64,000 nucleotides of DNA from Strigamia acuminata (Eukaryota > Arthropoda > Chilopoda > Geophilomorpha > Linotaeniidae): assembly GCA_949358305.1 (NCBI GenBank), contig OX442317.1:13148186-13212185 (forward strand). The letters are read 5' to 3'. The notes below the pieces were generated by a model, which had not been told where the DNA came from, made no database searches, and saw nothing but the letters and a program-made list of their open reading frames with translations. Positions 43,123 through 54,900 of the stretch are shown here, in pieces (within the stretch, counting starts at the first letter, position 1; each line of letters opens with the position of its first letter). The position numbers and the translations under genes were made by a program.

Positions 43123-44067
43123 ATGGAGAGTTACGCGGCCACAAAAGTCGAGTATCTGGCTGCGGCGTGGCCCGTTACGCGTTTCCGGGCGTATCTCGGG
43201 CACATGGACTTCTGCCTCGAGAGTAACCTTAAGTCTTTAATGTGGCTTTTTTCCCAGCTTGAACCAAAAGGTCGATTGGCGCGTTGGGTTCTTTTGCTTT
43301 CAGAAGATCGATTCATGTTCCTTCACTGTTGTAGAGTAAAGAATCAGGTAGCTGACGCATTGAGCCGAGCTCCGGTCGACCTGCCAATCGCGCTGGATGA
43401 CGAAGATTGCCCAGCGTTGGACAAGTCGTGTTATTACGCATATTTCAACGACTTCAACGACTGGCCAATTCCCGAAATGCGAGAATTAGAGGAATTGACT
43501 CATTATAAATCATCAAATTCTAGGATTGTTAGGGCGGTGACCTTGCGTCGTAAAAAACGCATTTGGCGGGCCGAACTGAATGCTTTGTCGGCCTTGGGCT
43601 CGGTGGGTGTTTCTCCAGTGGATGTTGGACCCCCAAAAAGAAAGAGGGGACGTCCACGGGAGAATCCCATCACCAGAGGCCCGGCTCGAGCTGGATCTTT
43701 GCCATTGACGCATTCCGTTCCGCCAACATCAGAAGAAGAGTCAAGTGCAGTTTCTCTGTCTACTGGGGACGTTCCTGTGAGGGGAAAACGGGGGCGACCG
43801 GAGAAAGCTCCCATATTCTTGGATCGCTCTACGGGCTCCGAAGCCAGTGAAATGCCCCTATATAACGGAGAGCTGCCTGGAGACATGGACTCTGAGGAGT
43901 TTCAAGTCCCTGTTTTACCACGGGATTTGTCGCTTAGGGCGCGTATACGGCGGGATTTGGTCTCTCCTGCACCCCTTATCGATCTGGAATTGTCTGAGCA
44001 CTCCTCTGACGCAAGCTTCCACTCATCTCCGGCTGAACATCCGACAATTGAGATCTTCCTGATGTAG
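43123..44067 (+). pseudogene. Gypsy-2 RNase H C-terminus plus AT-hook linker, open 314 codons
   Basis: The longest surviving frame of Gypsy-2. It begins in RNase H (YAATKVEYLAAAWPVTRFRAYL, then GRLARWVLLL and NQVADALSRAPVD). It then runs into a linker with two AT-hook-like motifs, KRKRGRPRE (about 43636-43662) and GKRGRPEK (about 43783-43806), in a proline- and serine-rich acidic context. It stops at 44065-44067, before the integrase zinc finger. AT hooks bind the minor groove of AT-rich DNA. A targeting role here is inference. Confidence 0.65.
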
Positions 44068-44297
44068 AAAACCATTAAAGAAGCCCAAGTGGCCGTTGAA
44101 TGGTCAAAAGGACTTATTTCCTATCTCAATTCAAAGTATCTTCCGCCGGATGAGGGGAAGCTGGAAGAACTAAAAAACAAGTAGTGGACATGGCGTTGCA
44201 CCATGGTCTTCTGCTATGTAAATTTCCTCCAACCAAAATTGGTTAGCGAGCTCCCACGCGTCGAATCTATCTCCCGCAGTCGCTTCGTTTCAAGTAT

Positions 44298-45073
44298 TTC
44301 CACTGTCTACATTTCCCGTCAACCTCTGGCCATCTCGGCATTGAAAAAACATTAATGCGTTTGAAAACATGCGAGTTTTGGTCGGAGATGAAAAAAGATG
44401 TGGCAGAATGGATTAAAGTTTGCGAACCTTGTCAAAGGACGAAGGTGGGAAGAAGGTTGCCCTATGGCGAGGTGGAGACCGCAAAGCCAAGGTGGTTATC
44501 TTGGACCTTATATGTTGATTACTTCGGAAAAAGTTGAAGCCCACTAGCGGACACTGTTACGCGTCCGTAATGGTTGATACAGAAAGCCGCTGGGTGGATG
44601 TACGGCTTACCGAAAAGGTGGATGTTTCCACCACTGACAACTGACTTAAGAAGTTTACCAATAGATGGGCTTATCCAAAACTATCGTTAGCAATAATGCC
44701 CCTATCTTTTTGGCAACCAATTCTGTTTTGCAGACCTCTTTTGAGTTTTCAAGAATCAAGTGCTGTCTTTGACACACAAACAGCAAGGTGCCAGTTTTCA
44801 ACGTTGAACGGAAGGCGTGTGTCGTATCCATCGTCTGCTGGGCTCGAATGCCCTACTTTTAAAGGGCAGGGACGGAAACATCTCGCTGCCTTTCCATGTC
44901 GTGGACGTGCGACACTTCTGTGACGCGTCAAAGAAGCCAGAAGACATCTTAGTTGATGCGCCAAATCTTCCAGATGTGGATGTCTCGAGTGGTGTTTCCA
45001 GTACCTCGAGTGCGCCGAGTGATGATGAAGATCGACGGGACGCCGGAAGTGGACCTCATGTTGAGAATGGACC
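44298..45073 (+). pseudogene. Gypsy-2 integrase remnant
   Basis: An HHCC zinc finger is readable (HCLHFPSTSGHLGIEKT then CEPCQRTK, about 44298-44447). It leads to LYVDYFGK carrying the first catalytic Asp, then a stop at 44535-44537. Later pieces in other frames resemble the integrase core and C-terminus (a VDTESRWVDV-type block near 44570, an acidic tail to 45073). Confidence 0.7.
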
Positions 45074-45554
45074 TTGACGACACATCTTCGCACCAGATTC
45101 CGGATCAAGGATCATAAGCGTTATAAAACGCATGAAGACCCCAAGAAGGACTCATCGTGATTGGGACCGGAAGTGCTAAATGACTTATGTATTTACCGAA
45201 TGTGACTTTTTTACGCTTTCGTCCAGTTTTGTAAGAACTCGAATTGGATGCGTGGTTAGTTTATCTTTTGTGTGTTTGTGCTTCGAGTATGCAGTGCTAC
45301 GCATTATTTTATCGATCTGTGATATTATTTGTTTTGTTTTCTTTTTCAGAGTTTTGTAAGTTTTGGTGAGTGTTTCTTAGTCTAGTCTTAAATCCGCTAA
45401 TGTTGCGAAGGCCATTGTTTAACGTTAACGATTCATTTTGTTTAGTTCTTTAAGTTTTGCTCAAGTGTTAGCATTGATTTATCTTTTTTGTTGTATCGTT
45501 TCATTCCTCTTTGCTTTTGTTAGACAGAGTAATAAAACTCTGGCTCTGGGGGCG
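45074..45554 (+). other. Gypsy-2 3' untranslated region and polypurine tract
   Basis: T-rich, no gene. AATAAA at 45531-45536 is followed by CTCTGGCTCTGGGGGCG right before the 3' LTR. The G-run is the likely plus-strand primer. Confidence 0.6.
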
Positions 45555-46947
45555 TGTCACGGTCCAGGTTTTCACGCGTTAAATAATACGCGCTTTTCCC
45601 TGTTTGTAGAATTCTAATTGTTGTATTTTGTTTGCTAAAATAACCCTAAACTTAGCCCAATTCCTAACCTTGTATTTGTTTATTTCACATCCTCATTTGT
45701 GTTTGTTTTCCTTTAGTTTCTCCTAACTTTTCCTATTCTGTCTTATTTTCACTTGCTCTTTCCTGTCTTTTCTATTTCTGTTCTTTTTCTGTCCGCTTCC
45801 TACTTTGCATATCAGCTGATTCGGTGTGTTGTCATGAGTCATGCTCATTAAGCATGCACCAAAGCACCGGATTGGTTGGTTAGCTCTTCTGTGATTGGTT
45901 TAAACTTGGCCCAGTCTATTCTGGACCAAGTTTACCTCTCACCCTTTTTTCCCACTGCCTAGGCAGTTGTGCTTTGAGCTTCGGAAGCATAAGAGCTCTT
46001 TTGAGCCGGCAACCTCAGAATGCCTGCACAACTCACTAGGGAGCTGCCACTAAGCTATCCCTTGCCCTGTTGACCTGAAACATGGTCACAGGCTTTTTCC
46101 ATCATCATACGTGATTAAATTCACAGTTTTATCCATTCGAATTTCCTTTGCTTTTCCTCTTTATTTGATTTTAACACCGTGATACGCCGTTTGGGGCCAG
46201 AATGAGATTCATTTGCGCCATGAGTTTGTGTGTTTTGGTTCCTTGCGTGAGCAGCGCGGTAATTAGCCCGGTTTGGCCGCCCTGCCTTTTTGGGGCTTTA
46301 GCCTAACTTGGCATTGGTTGGATTTTGGATGTGTTTGGGCAGCCGTACGTGCCAATTAGTACGCGTTAGCGCTCATTTCTCGTCGAGATTCAACAGCGAG
46401 GCGGACGCTGACGCATCGGGATAATACGCGAGTTCTCTTTGTTATTCATTCCGGCAATTGTTAAGCACTGCTTGGCATTATCGACTCGTCGGGATTCTAC
46501 GCGTTCCCTTTGAGTTTCGTGTTGTTTCCGAGTTGGAACGAAGCGTGTTCCCGTTTAACTTCGTGTTTGCACGATATGTTGCGGGTTGCTCTCGTTTAAC
46601 TTCGTGTTTGCACGATATGTTGCGGGTTGCTCTCGTTTAACTTCGTGTTTGCACGATATGTTGCGGGTTGCTCTCGTTTAACTTCGTGTTTATACGATAT
46701 GTTGCGAGATACGCGTGGATCTCTGATTCCAGTGACCGCTAAGCATTTCTGTCACTCTTTTTACAGCTCGAAAGTACCCGGCAAAATAAATATTTGTGTA
46801 ATGTCAGGATCTGGAGTGTGTTGCTACCTATATCCAGGCGCACATTCACGGCCGGGCAGGTTCTGAGGACCAGGCTCCCAGAGATCACTGTATCGCGGCG
46901 TCTTTCAAACGCGTCCATTAAATACCTTGGAAACGCGATTCATCACA
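45555..46947 (+). repeat. Gypsy-2 3' LTR
   Basis: 1393 bp, same length as the 5' LTR and nearly identical, including the four 41-bp hairpin repeats (about 46553-46716). Confidence 0.93.
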
Positions 46948-46951
46948 AATG

Positions 46952-47305
46952 GATGAAATAATTTGGTTAATTATAATTCGAACCAATTTGAATTGTTTAA
47001 TTAGTGTTTAATTTTCATTCTTATTTGAGTTTTGAATTTAAGTTTTGTAAGTTTTTCTTGAATAGTAAGTTAAGTTGGAAATTATGATTGTATAATTTAT
47101 GAAGTAATATGACCAATATGAGAAATATTGTATTTGAAACAGATTAAGATTTTTCTTTTGTATGTACATTAATCTAAAAGGGAGTAAAAAGAGATGTAAA
47201 TTGTTTTATTTGACACTATGAATTGAGATCTAATATTTGGTAAAAAGAGAATTGTCTTCATCCGAAATTTAATTTTAGAGACCAAAATTACGCAAAAAAG
47301 GGAGT
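46952..47305 (+). other. Gypsy-1 3' untranslated region, right piece, with polypurine tract
   Basis: AT-rich continuation of 37303-37918. It ends GCAAAAAAGGGAGT immediately before the LTR, a good polypurine tract. Confidence 0.75.
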
Positions 47306-47883
47306 TGCTACGCGTACAGGCCGTCCCGATCAACGGACGACCCGTATCGCGTAATTCGGCTATAATTCGGATAAAAGTTGCTAAATTTCGTCCATAGATG
47401 GCGTTGGCAATCGATTACATCATTGCCTCGTCACTGGACTTATCAATTAGTTAAAGGGGGTAACAGGAGCTTTCCTGTGAAGTGAATCCGCCCAAGTTTG
47501 ACAGTTCTCTTCCGGCTCTCACTTGAGAGTGAACTCAAATCCCTCCTATCCAATGTCAGCCTGTTCTTGGCTGGCTGCAGAAATTGTTATTAATTTAATC
47601 ACTATTTAATAGTTTCAGATTGCATCTCAATTCAGAGTGTCACTTATGATTTATAATTAGAGTTTATATAATTTATATAATTTATGTAGTTCATTATTTG
47701 AGTTTAAAAACTGTGCCAATGTAAACAGAGTAAACTCATCCATTTGAAAGAATAATCAAACAGCTTTGCTGTCTGGTTAAATAAAAACTAGATTGAATTT
47801 AAACCTAATTAAAATGACTCTTTATTTCCTATCATATCCCAGTTGTGTGGGTAGCCTCAAGTGGGCCTAAATCCCACATAACA
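47306..47883 (+). repeat. Gypsy-1 3' LTR
   Basis: 578 bp, apparently identical to the 5' LTR. It is followed by the ATAC duplication and then Pao-2 LTR sequence. Confidence 0.93.
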
Positions 47884-47887
47884 ATAC

Positions 47888-48946
47888 ATTGAAATGACCA
47901 CAAGAATGCGGTGAACAAAAAAGATAATCACAACAATGTCCAAAAACACGTTAAACAATGAGATATTTGCCAAAAAACGATCTCGGAAAGAAAGGATTGA
48001 AAATAGCCAATCACAGGCTTCGAAAATGACCTAACGTTTACATTTGAATTTTGATCGCAACAAAAACACAAAATTATCAAAGAATACACACTGAATAATA
48101 ACGCAATGAAATAGTACATGCAAATTATAAGATATAAAATACAAAAATAACGGTTACATTGTGTAATCGTCGCTTGGGACAAACATGGCGACCGGCGAAC
48201 ATAACAAAGATGTTGGATCAAACATGGCGTCCGGCGAACATTGCAAAAGCGTTAAAACAATTCGAAATTGGAATAAAAAGCACGTAATGTAAATAACGAA
48301 TAAAGTATCGATTAAAATACAAGAATAATTATTAATTCTCATCACAAAATACTGAATGAATACACACAAGTATAATAAATACGAATATGTTGATCGAACC
48401 GAACATTCTCGGCTGCGCTTTTACGGCAGCCGACAACGAACGTTCGAAACAACCGAACGAAGCATTTTGGGCAGTTCTAATGCATCCAGAAAGAAAGATC
48501 AGACTCGAATTAGTCAGAAACAAATGTAAAAAGAAATCCAAATGAATTCTAAAGCACAAAACGAAAGGTTAGAAGACGGAAGCAAAAGTCCGCTAGGAAC
48601 CGAAAAATGACGTATCTAGCATCGCAAATGTATGCCAGAAAACGAAGAAAACACTAGAACTGCACGCAATAAACACAAAATCAGGGAAAATTAACAGAAA
48701 GGTTCATAAATGCACTCAAAAGGACACGAATAAAATAATAGCAAGGTAATAACACTACATTAAATCGAAAAGTGATAATAAAAATCAGTGAAAAACATTT
48801 TAATAAGGCAAAATTCCTGTAAAGTGAAAAATATCAGTTAATTATGAAAAATAAAACACTAAAGGAAAATTAAACAAATCAAAGCAATTAGTAATAATTA
48901 TTGACACAATCTCAGCACAACAATTCTTCCACGCTGTCTTGCAACA
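47888..48946 (-). repeat. Pao-2 LTR, distal part (element 5' end)
   Basis: Homologous to 4450-5513. Read on the minus strand it begins TGTTGCAAGACAGCGTGG at 48946. It includes the duplicated ATGGCG element (48179-48246). The base after its start is satellite DNA, so this is the outer boundary of the whole nest. Confidence 0.85.
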
Positions 48947-51900
48947 ACGGCTTCAATGTAAGTTTTAGCAACATCCAAGCAATGATTTGGGAGAATAGAC
49001 TTTTGATCTCATCACAGTTGACTTAGCACAAACACCACAAGACCAATGTCTTTGAATGTTCTGAAATAGTGTTTAAACTTTAGTAGAAAGCTTTAATGTA
49101 AGTTTTAGCAACATCCAAGCAATGATTTGAAAGAATAAACTTTTGATCTCATTTGACATCACAGTTGACTTAGCACAAACATCACAAGACCAATGTCTCT
49201 GAATGTTCTGAAATAGTGTTTAAACCTTAGTAGAAAGCTTCAATGTAAGTTTTAGCAACATCCAAGCAATAATTTGAAAGAATAAACTTTTGATCTCATT
49301 TGACGTCACAGTTGACTTAGCACAAACACCACAAGACCAATGTGTCTGAATGTTCTGAAATAGTGTTTAAACCTTAGTAGAAGGCTTCAATGTAAGTTTT
49401 AGCAACATCCAAGCAATGATTTTGGAGAATAGACTTTTGATCTCATCACAGTTGACTTAGCACAAACATCACAAGACCAATGTCTCTGAATGTTCTGAAA
49501 TAGTGTTTAAACCTTAGTAGAAAGCTTTAATGTAAGTTTTAGCAACATCCAAGCAATGATTTGAAAGAATAAACTTTTGATCTCATTTGACATCACAGTT
49601 GACTTAGCACAAACATCACAAAACCAATGTCTCTGAATGTTCTGAAATAGTGTTTAAACCTTAGTAGAAGGCTTCAATGTAAGTTTTAGCAACATCCAAG
49701 CAATGATTTGGAAGAATAAACTTTTGATCCCATTTGACATCACAGTTGACTTAGCACAAACATCACAAAACCAATGTCTCTGAATGTTCTGAAATAGTGT
49801 TTAAACCTTAGTAGAAGGCTTCAATGTAAGTTTTAGCAACATCCAAGCAATGATTTGGAAGAATAAACTTTTGATCCCATTTGACATCACAGTTGACTTA
49901 GCACAAACATCACAAGACCAATGTTTCTGAATGTTCTGAAATAGTGTTTAAACCTTAGTAGAAAGCTTCAATGTAAGTTTTAGCAACATCCAAGCAATAA
50001 TTTGAAAGAATAAACTTTTGATCTCATTTGACGTCACAGTTGACTTAGCACAAACACCACAAGACCAATGTCTCTGAATGTTTAGAAATAGTGTTTAAAC
50101 CTTAGTAGAAGGCTTCAATGTAAGTGTTAGCAACATCCAAGCAATAATTTGAAAGAATAAATTTTTGATCTCATTTGACATCACAGTTGACTTAGCACAA
50201 ACACCACAAACCAATGTCTCTGAATGTTCTGAAATAGTGTTTAAACCTTAGTAGAAGGCTTCAATGTAAGTTTTAGCAACATCCAAGCAATGATTTGGGA
50301 GAATAGACTTTTGATCTCATCACAGTTGACTTAGCACAAACATCACAAGACCAATGTCTCTGAATGTTTTGAAATAGTGTTTAAACCTTAGTAGAAAGCT
50401 TTAATGTAAGTTTTAGCAACATCCAAGCAATGATTTGGGAGAATAGACTTTTGATCTCATCACAGTTGACTTAGCACAAACATCACAAGACCAATGTCTC
50501 TGAATGTTCTGAAATAGTGTTTAAACCTTAGTAGAAAGCTTTAATGTAAGTTTTAGCAACATCCAAGAAATGATTTGGGAAAATAGACTTTTGATCTCAT
50601 CACAGTTGACTTAGCACAAACACCACAAGACCAATGTCTCTGAATGTTCTGAAATAGTGTTTAAATCTTAGTAGAAGGCTTCAATGTTAGTTTTAGCAAC
50701 ATCCAAGCAATAATTTGAAAGAATAAACTTTTGATCTCATTTGACATCACAGTTGACTTAGCACAAACACCACAAACCAATGTCTCTGAATGTTCTGAAA
50801 TAGTGTTTAAACCTTAGTAGAAAGCTTTAATGTAAGTTTTAGCAACATCCAAGCAATGATTTGAAAGAATAAACTTTTGATCTCATTTGACATCACAGTT
50901 GACTTAGCACAAACATCACAAAACCAATGTCTCTGAATGTTCTGAAATAGTGTTTAAACCTTAGTAGAAGGCTTCAATGTAAGTTTTAGCAACATCCAAG
51001 CAATGATTTGGAAGAATAAACTTTTGATCCCATTTGACATCACAGTTGACTTAGCACAAACATCACAAGACCAATGTTTCTGAATGTTCTGAAATAGTGT
51101 TTAAACCTTAGTAGAAAGCTTCAATGTAAGTTTTAGCAACATCCAAGCAATAATTTGAAAGAATAAACTTTTGATCTCATTTGACGTCACAGTTGACTTA
51201 GCACAAACACCACAAGACCAATGTCTCTGAATGTTTAGAAATAGTGTTTAAACCTTAGTAGAAGGCTTCAATGTAAGTGTTAGCAACATCCAAGCAATAA
51301 TTTGAAAGAATAAATTTTTGATCTCATTTGACATCACAGTTGACTTAGCACAAACACCACAAACCAATGTCTCTGAATGTTCTGAAATAGTGTTTAAACC
51401 TTAGTAGAAGGCTTCAATGTAAGTTTTAGCAACATCCAAGCAATGATTTGGGAGAATAGACTTTTGATCTCATCACAGTTGACTTAGCACAAACATCACA
51501 AGACCAATGTCTCTGAATGTTTTGAAATAGTGTTTAAACCTTAGTAGAAAGCTTTAATGTAAGTTTTAGCAACATCCAAGCAATGATTTGGGAGAATAGA
51601 CTTTTGATCTCATCACAGTTGACTTAGCACAAACATCACAAGACCAATGTCTCTGAATGTTCTGAAATAGTGTTTAAACCTTAGTAGAAAGCTTTAATGT
51701 AAGTTTTAGCAACATCCAAGAAATGATTTGGGAAAATAGACTTTTGATCTCATCACAGTTGACTTAGCACAAACACCACAAGACCAATGTCTCTGAATGT
51801 TCTGAAATAGTGTTTAAATCTTAGTAGAAGGCTTCAATGTTAGTTTTAGCAACATCCAAGCAATAATTTGAAAGAATAAACTTTTGATCTCATTTGACAT

Positions 51901-54900
51901 CACAGTTGACTTAGCACAAACACCACAAACCAATGTCTCTGAATGTTCTGAAATAGTGTTTAAACCTTAGTAGAAGGCTTCAATGTAAGTTTTAGCAACA
52001 TCCAAGCAATGATTTGGGAGAATAGACTTTTGATCTCATCACAGTTGACTTAGCACAAACACCACAAGACCAATGTCTCTGAATGTTTAGAAATAGTGTT
52101 TAAACCTTAGTAGAAGGCTTCAATGTAAGTGTTAGCAACATCCAAGCATTAATTTGAAAGAATAAACTTTTGATCTCATTTGACATCACAGTTGACTTAG
52201 CACAAACACCACAAACCAATGTCTCTGAATGTTCTGAAATAGTGTTTAAACCTTAGTAGAAGGCTTCAATGTAAGTTTTAGCAACATCCAAGCAATGATT
52301 TGGGAGAATAGACTTTTGATCTCATCACAGTTGACTTAGCACAAACATCACAAGACCAATGTCTCTGAATGTTTTGAAATAGTGTTTAAACCTTAGTAGA
52401 AAGCTTTAATGTAAGTTTTAGCAACATCCAAGCAATGATTTGGGAGAATAGACTTTTGATCTCATCACAGTTGACTTAGCACAAACACCACAAGACCAAT
52501 GTCTCTAAATGTTCTGAAATAGTGTTTAAACCTTAGTAGACGGCTTCAATGTAAGTTTTAGCAACATCTAAGCAATGATTTGGGAGAATAGACTTTTGAT
52601 CTCATCACAGTTGACTTAGCACAAACACCACAAGACCAATGTCTCTAAATGTTCTGAAATAGTGTTTAAACCTTAGTAGACGGCTTCAATGTAAGTTTTA
52701 GCAACATCTAAGCAATGATTTGGGAGAATAGACTTTTGATCTCATCACAGTTGACTTAGCACAAACACCACAAGACCAATGTCTCTGAATGTTCTGAAAT
52801 AGTGTTTAAACTTTAGTAGAAAGCTTTAATGTAAGTTTTAGCAACATCCAAGCAATGATTTGAAAGAATAAACTTTTGATCTCATTTGACATCACAGTTG
52901 ACTTAGCACAAACATCACAAGACCAATGTCTCTGAATGTTCTGAAATAGTGTTTAAACCTTAGTAGAAGGCTTCAATGTAAGTTTTAGCAACATCCAAGC
53001 AATGATTTGGAAGAATAAACTTTTGATCCCATTTGACATCACAGTTGACTTAGCACAAACATCACAAGACCAATGTTTCTGAATGTTCTGAAATAGTGTT
53101 CAAACCTTAGTAGAAAGCTTCAATGTAAGTTTTAGCAACATCCAAGCAATGATTTGAAAGAATAAACTTTTGATCTCATTTGACGTCACAGTTGACTTAG
53201 CACAAACACCACAAGACCAATGTGTCTGAATGTTCTGAAATAGTGTTTAAACCTTAGTAGAAGGCTTCAATGTAAGTTTTAGCAACATCCAAGCAATGAT
53301 TTGGGAGAATAGACTTTTGATCTCATCACAGTTGACTTAGCACAAACATCACAAGACCAATGTCTCTGAATGTTTTGAAATAGTGTTTAAACCTTAGTAG
53401 AAAGCTTTAATGTAAGTTTTAGCAACATCCAAGCAATGATTTGGGAGAATAGACTTTTGATCTCATCACAGTTGACTTAGCACAAACATCACAAGACCAA
53501 TGTCTCTGAATGTTCTGAAATAGTGTTTAAACCTTAGTAGAAAGCTTTAATGTAAGTTTTAGCAACATCCAAGAAATGATTTGGGAAAATAGACTTTTGA
53601 TCTCATCACAGTTGACTTAGCACAAACACCACAAGACCAATGTCTCTGAATGTTCTGAAATAGTGTTTAAACCTTAGTAGAAGGCTTCAATGTTAGTTTT
53701 AGCAACATCCAAGCAATAATTTGAAAGAATAAACTTTTGATCTCATTTGACATCACAGTTGACTTAGCACAAACACCACAAACCAATGTCTCTGAATGTT
53801 CTGAAATAGTGTTTAAACCTTAGTAGAAGGCTTCAATGTAAGTTTTAGCAACATCCAAGCAATGATTTGAGAGAATAGACTTTTGATCTCATCACAGTTG
53901 ACTTAGCACAAACATCACAAGACCAATGTCTCTGAATGTTTTGAAATAGTGTTTAAACCTTAGTAGAAAGCTTTAATGTAAGTTTTAGCAACATCCAAGC
54001 AATGATTTGGGAGAATAGACTTTTGATCTCATCACAGTTGACTTAGCACAAACATCACAAGACCAATGTCTCTGAATGTTCTGAAATAGTGTTTAAACCT
54101 TAGTAGAAAGTTTTAATGTAAGTTTTAGCAACATCCAAGAAATGATTTGGGAAAATTGACTTTTGATCTCATCACAGTTGACTTAGCACAAACACCACAA
54201 GACCAATGTCTCTAAATGTTCTGAAATAGTGTTTAAACCTTAGTAGACGGCTTCAATGTAAGTTTTAGCAACATCCAAGCAATGATTTGGGAGAATAGAC
54301 TTTTGATCTCATCACAGTTGACTTAGCACAAACACCACAAGACCAATGTCTCTAAATGTTCTGAAATAGTGTTTAAACCTTAGTAGACGGCTTCAATGTA
54401 AGTTTTAGCAACATCTAAGCAATGATTTGGGAGAATAGACTTTTGATCTCATCACAGTTGACTTAGCACAAACACCACAAGACCAATGTCTCTAAATGTT
54501 CTGAAATAGTGTTTAAACCTTAGTAGACGGCTTCAATGTAAGTTTTAGCAACATCTAAGCAATGATTTGGGAGAATAGACTTTTGATCTCATCACAGTTG
54601 ACTTAGCACAAACACCACAAGACCAATGTCTCTGAATGTTCTGAAATAGTGTTTAAACTTTAGTAGAAAGCTTTAATGTAAGTTTTAGCAACATCCAAGC
54701 AATGATTTGAAAGAATAAACTTTTGATCTCATTTGACATCACAGTTGACTTAGCACAAACATCACAAGACCAATGTCTCTGAATGTTCTGAAATAGTGTT
54801 TAAACCTTAGTAGAAGGCTTCAATGTAAGTTTTAGCAACATCCAAGCAATGATTTGGAAGAATAAACTTTTGATCCCATTTGACATCACAGTTGACTTAG

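Larger units (their letters stand above)
37923..46947 (+). mobile_element. Ty3/gypsy-type LTR element Gypsy-2, coding region decayed
   Basis: 1393-bp LTRs (37923-39315 and 45555-46947) start TGTCACGG and end TCATCACA. Target duplication AATG is at 37919-37922 and 46948-46951. The internal 6.2 kb has a primer-binding site, recognisable but broken protease, RNase H and integrase pieces in gypsy order, and a G-rich purine tract CTGGGGGCG before the 3' LTR. Same orientation as its host element. Gag and Pol cannot be read as continuous frames. Confidence 0.92.
10002..47883 (+). mobile_element. Ty3/gypsy LTR retrotransposon (Gypsy-1) carrying two nested insertions
   Basis: Bounded by 578-bp LTRs starting TGCTACG and ending CATAACA, with a 4-bp target duplication ATAC (9998-10001 and 47884-47887). 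Its own sequence is 10002-14587, 35009-37922 and 46952-47883. The rest is two later insertions. Order: LTR, long AT-rich leader, gag, -1 frameshift site, protease, reverse transcriptase, RNase H, integrase, 3' UTR, LTR. There is no envelope gene and no chromodomain that I can recognise. The two LTRs look identical and the coding frames are intact apart from the insertions, so it is young. Confidence 0.95.
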
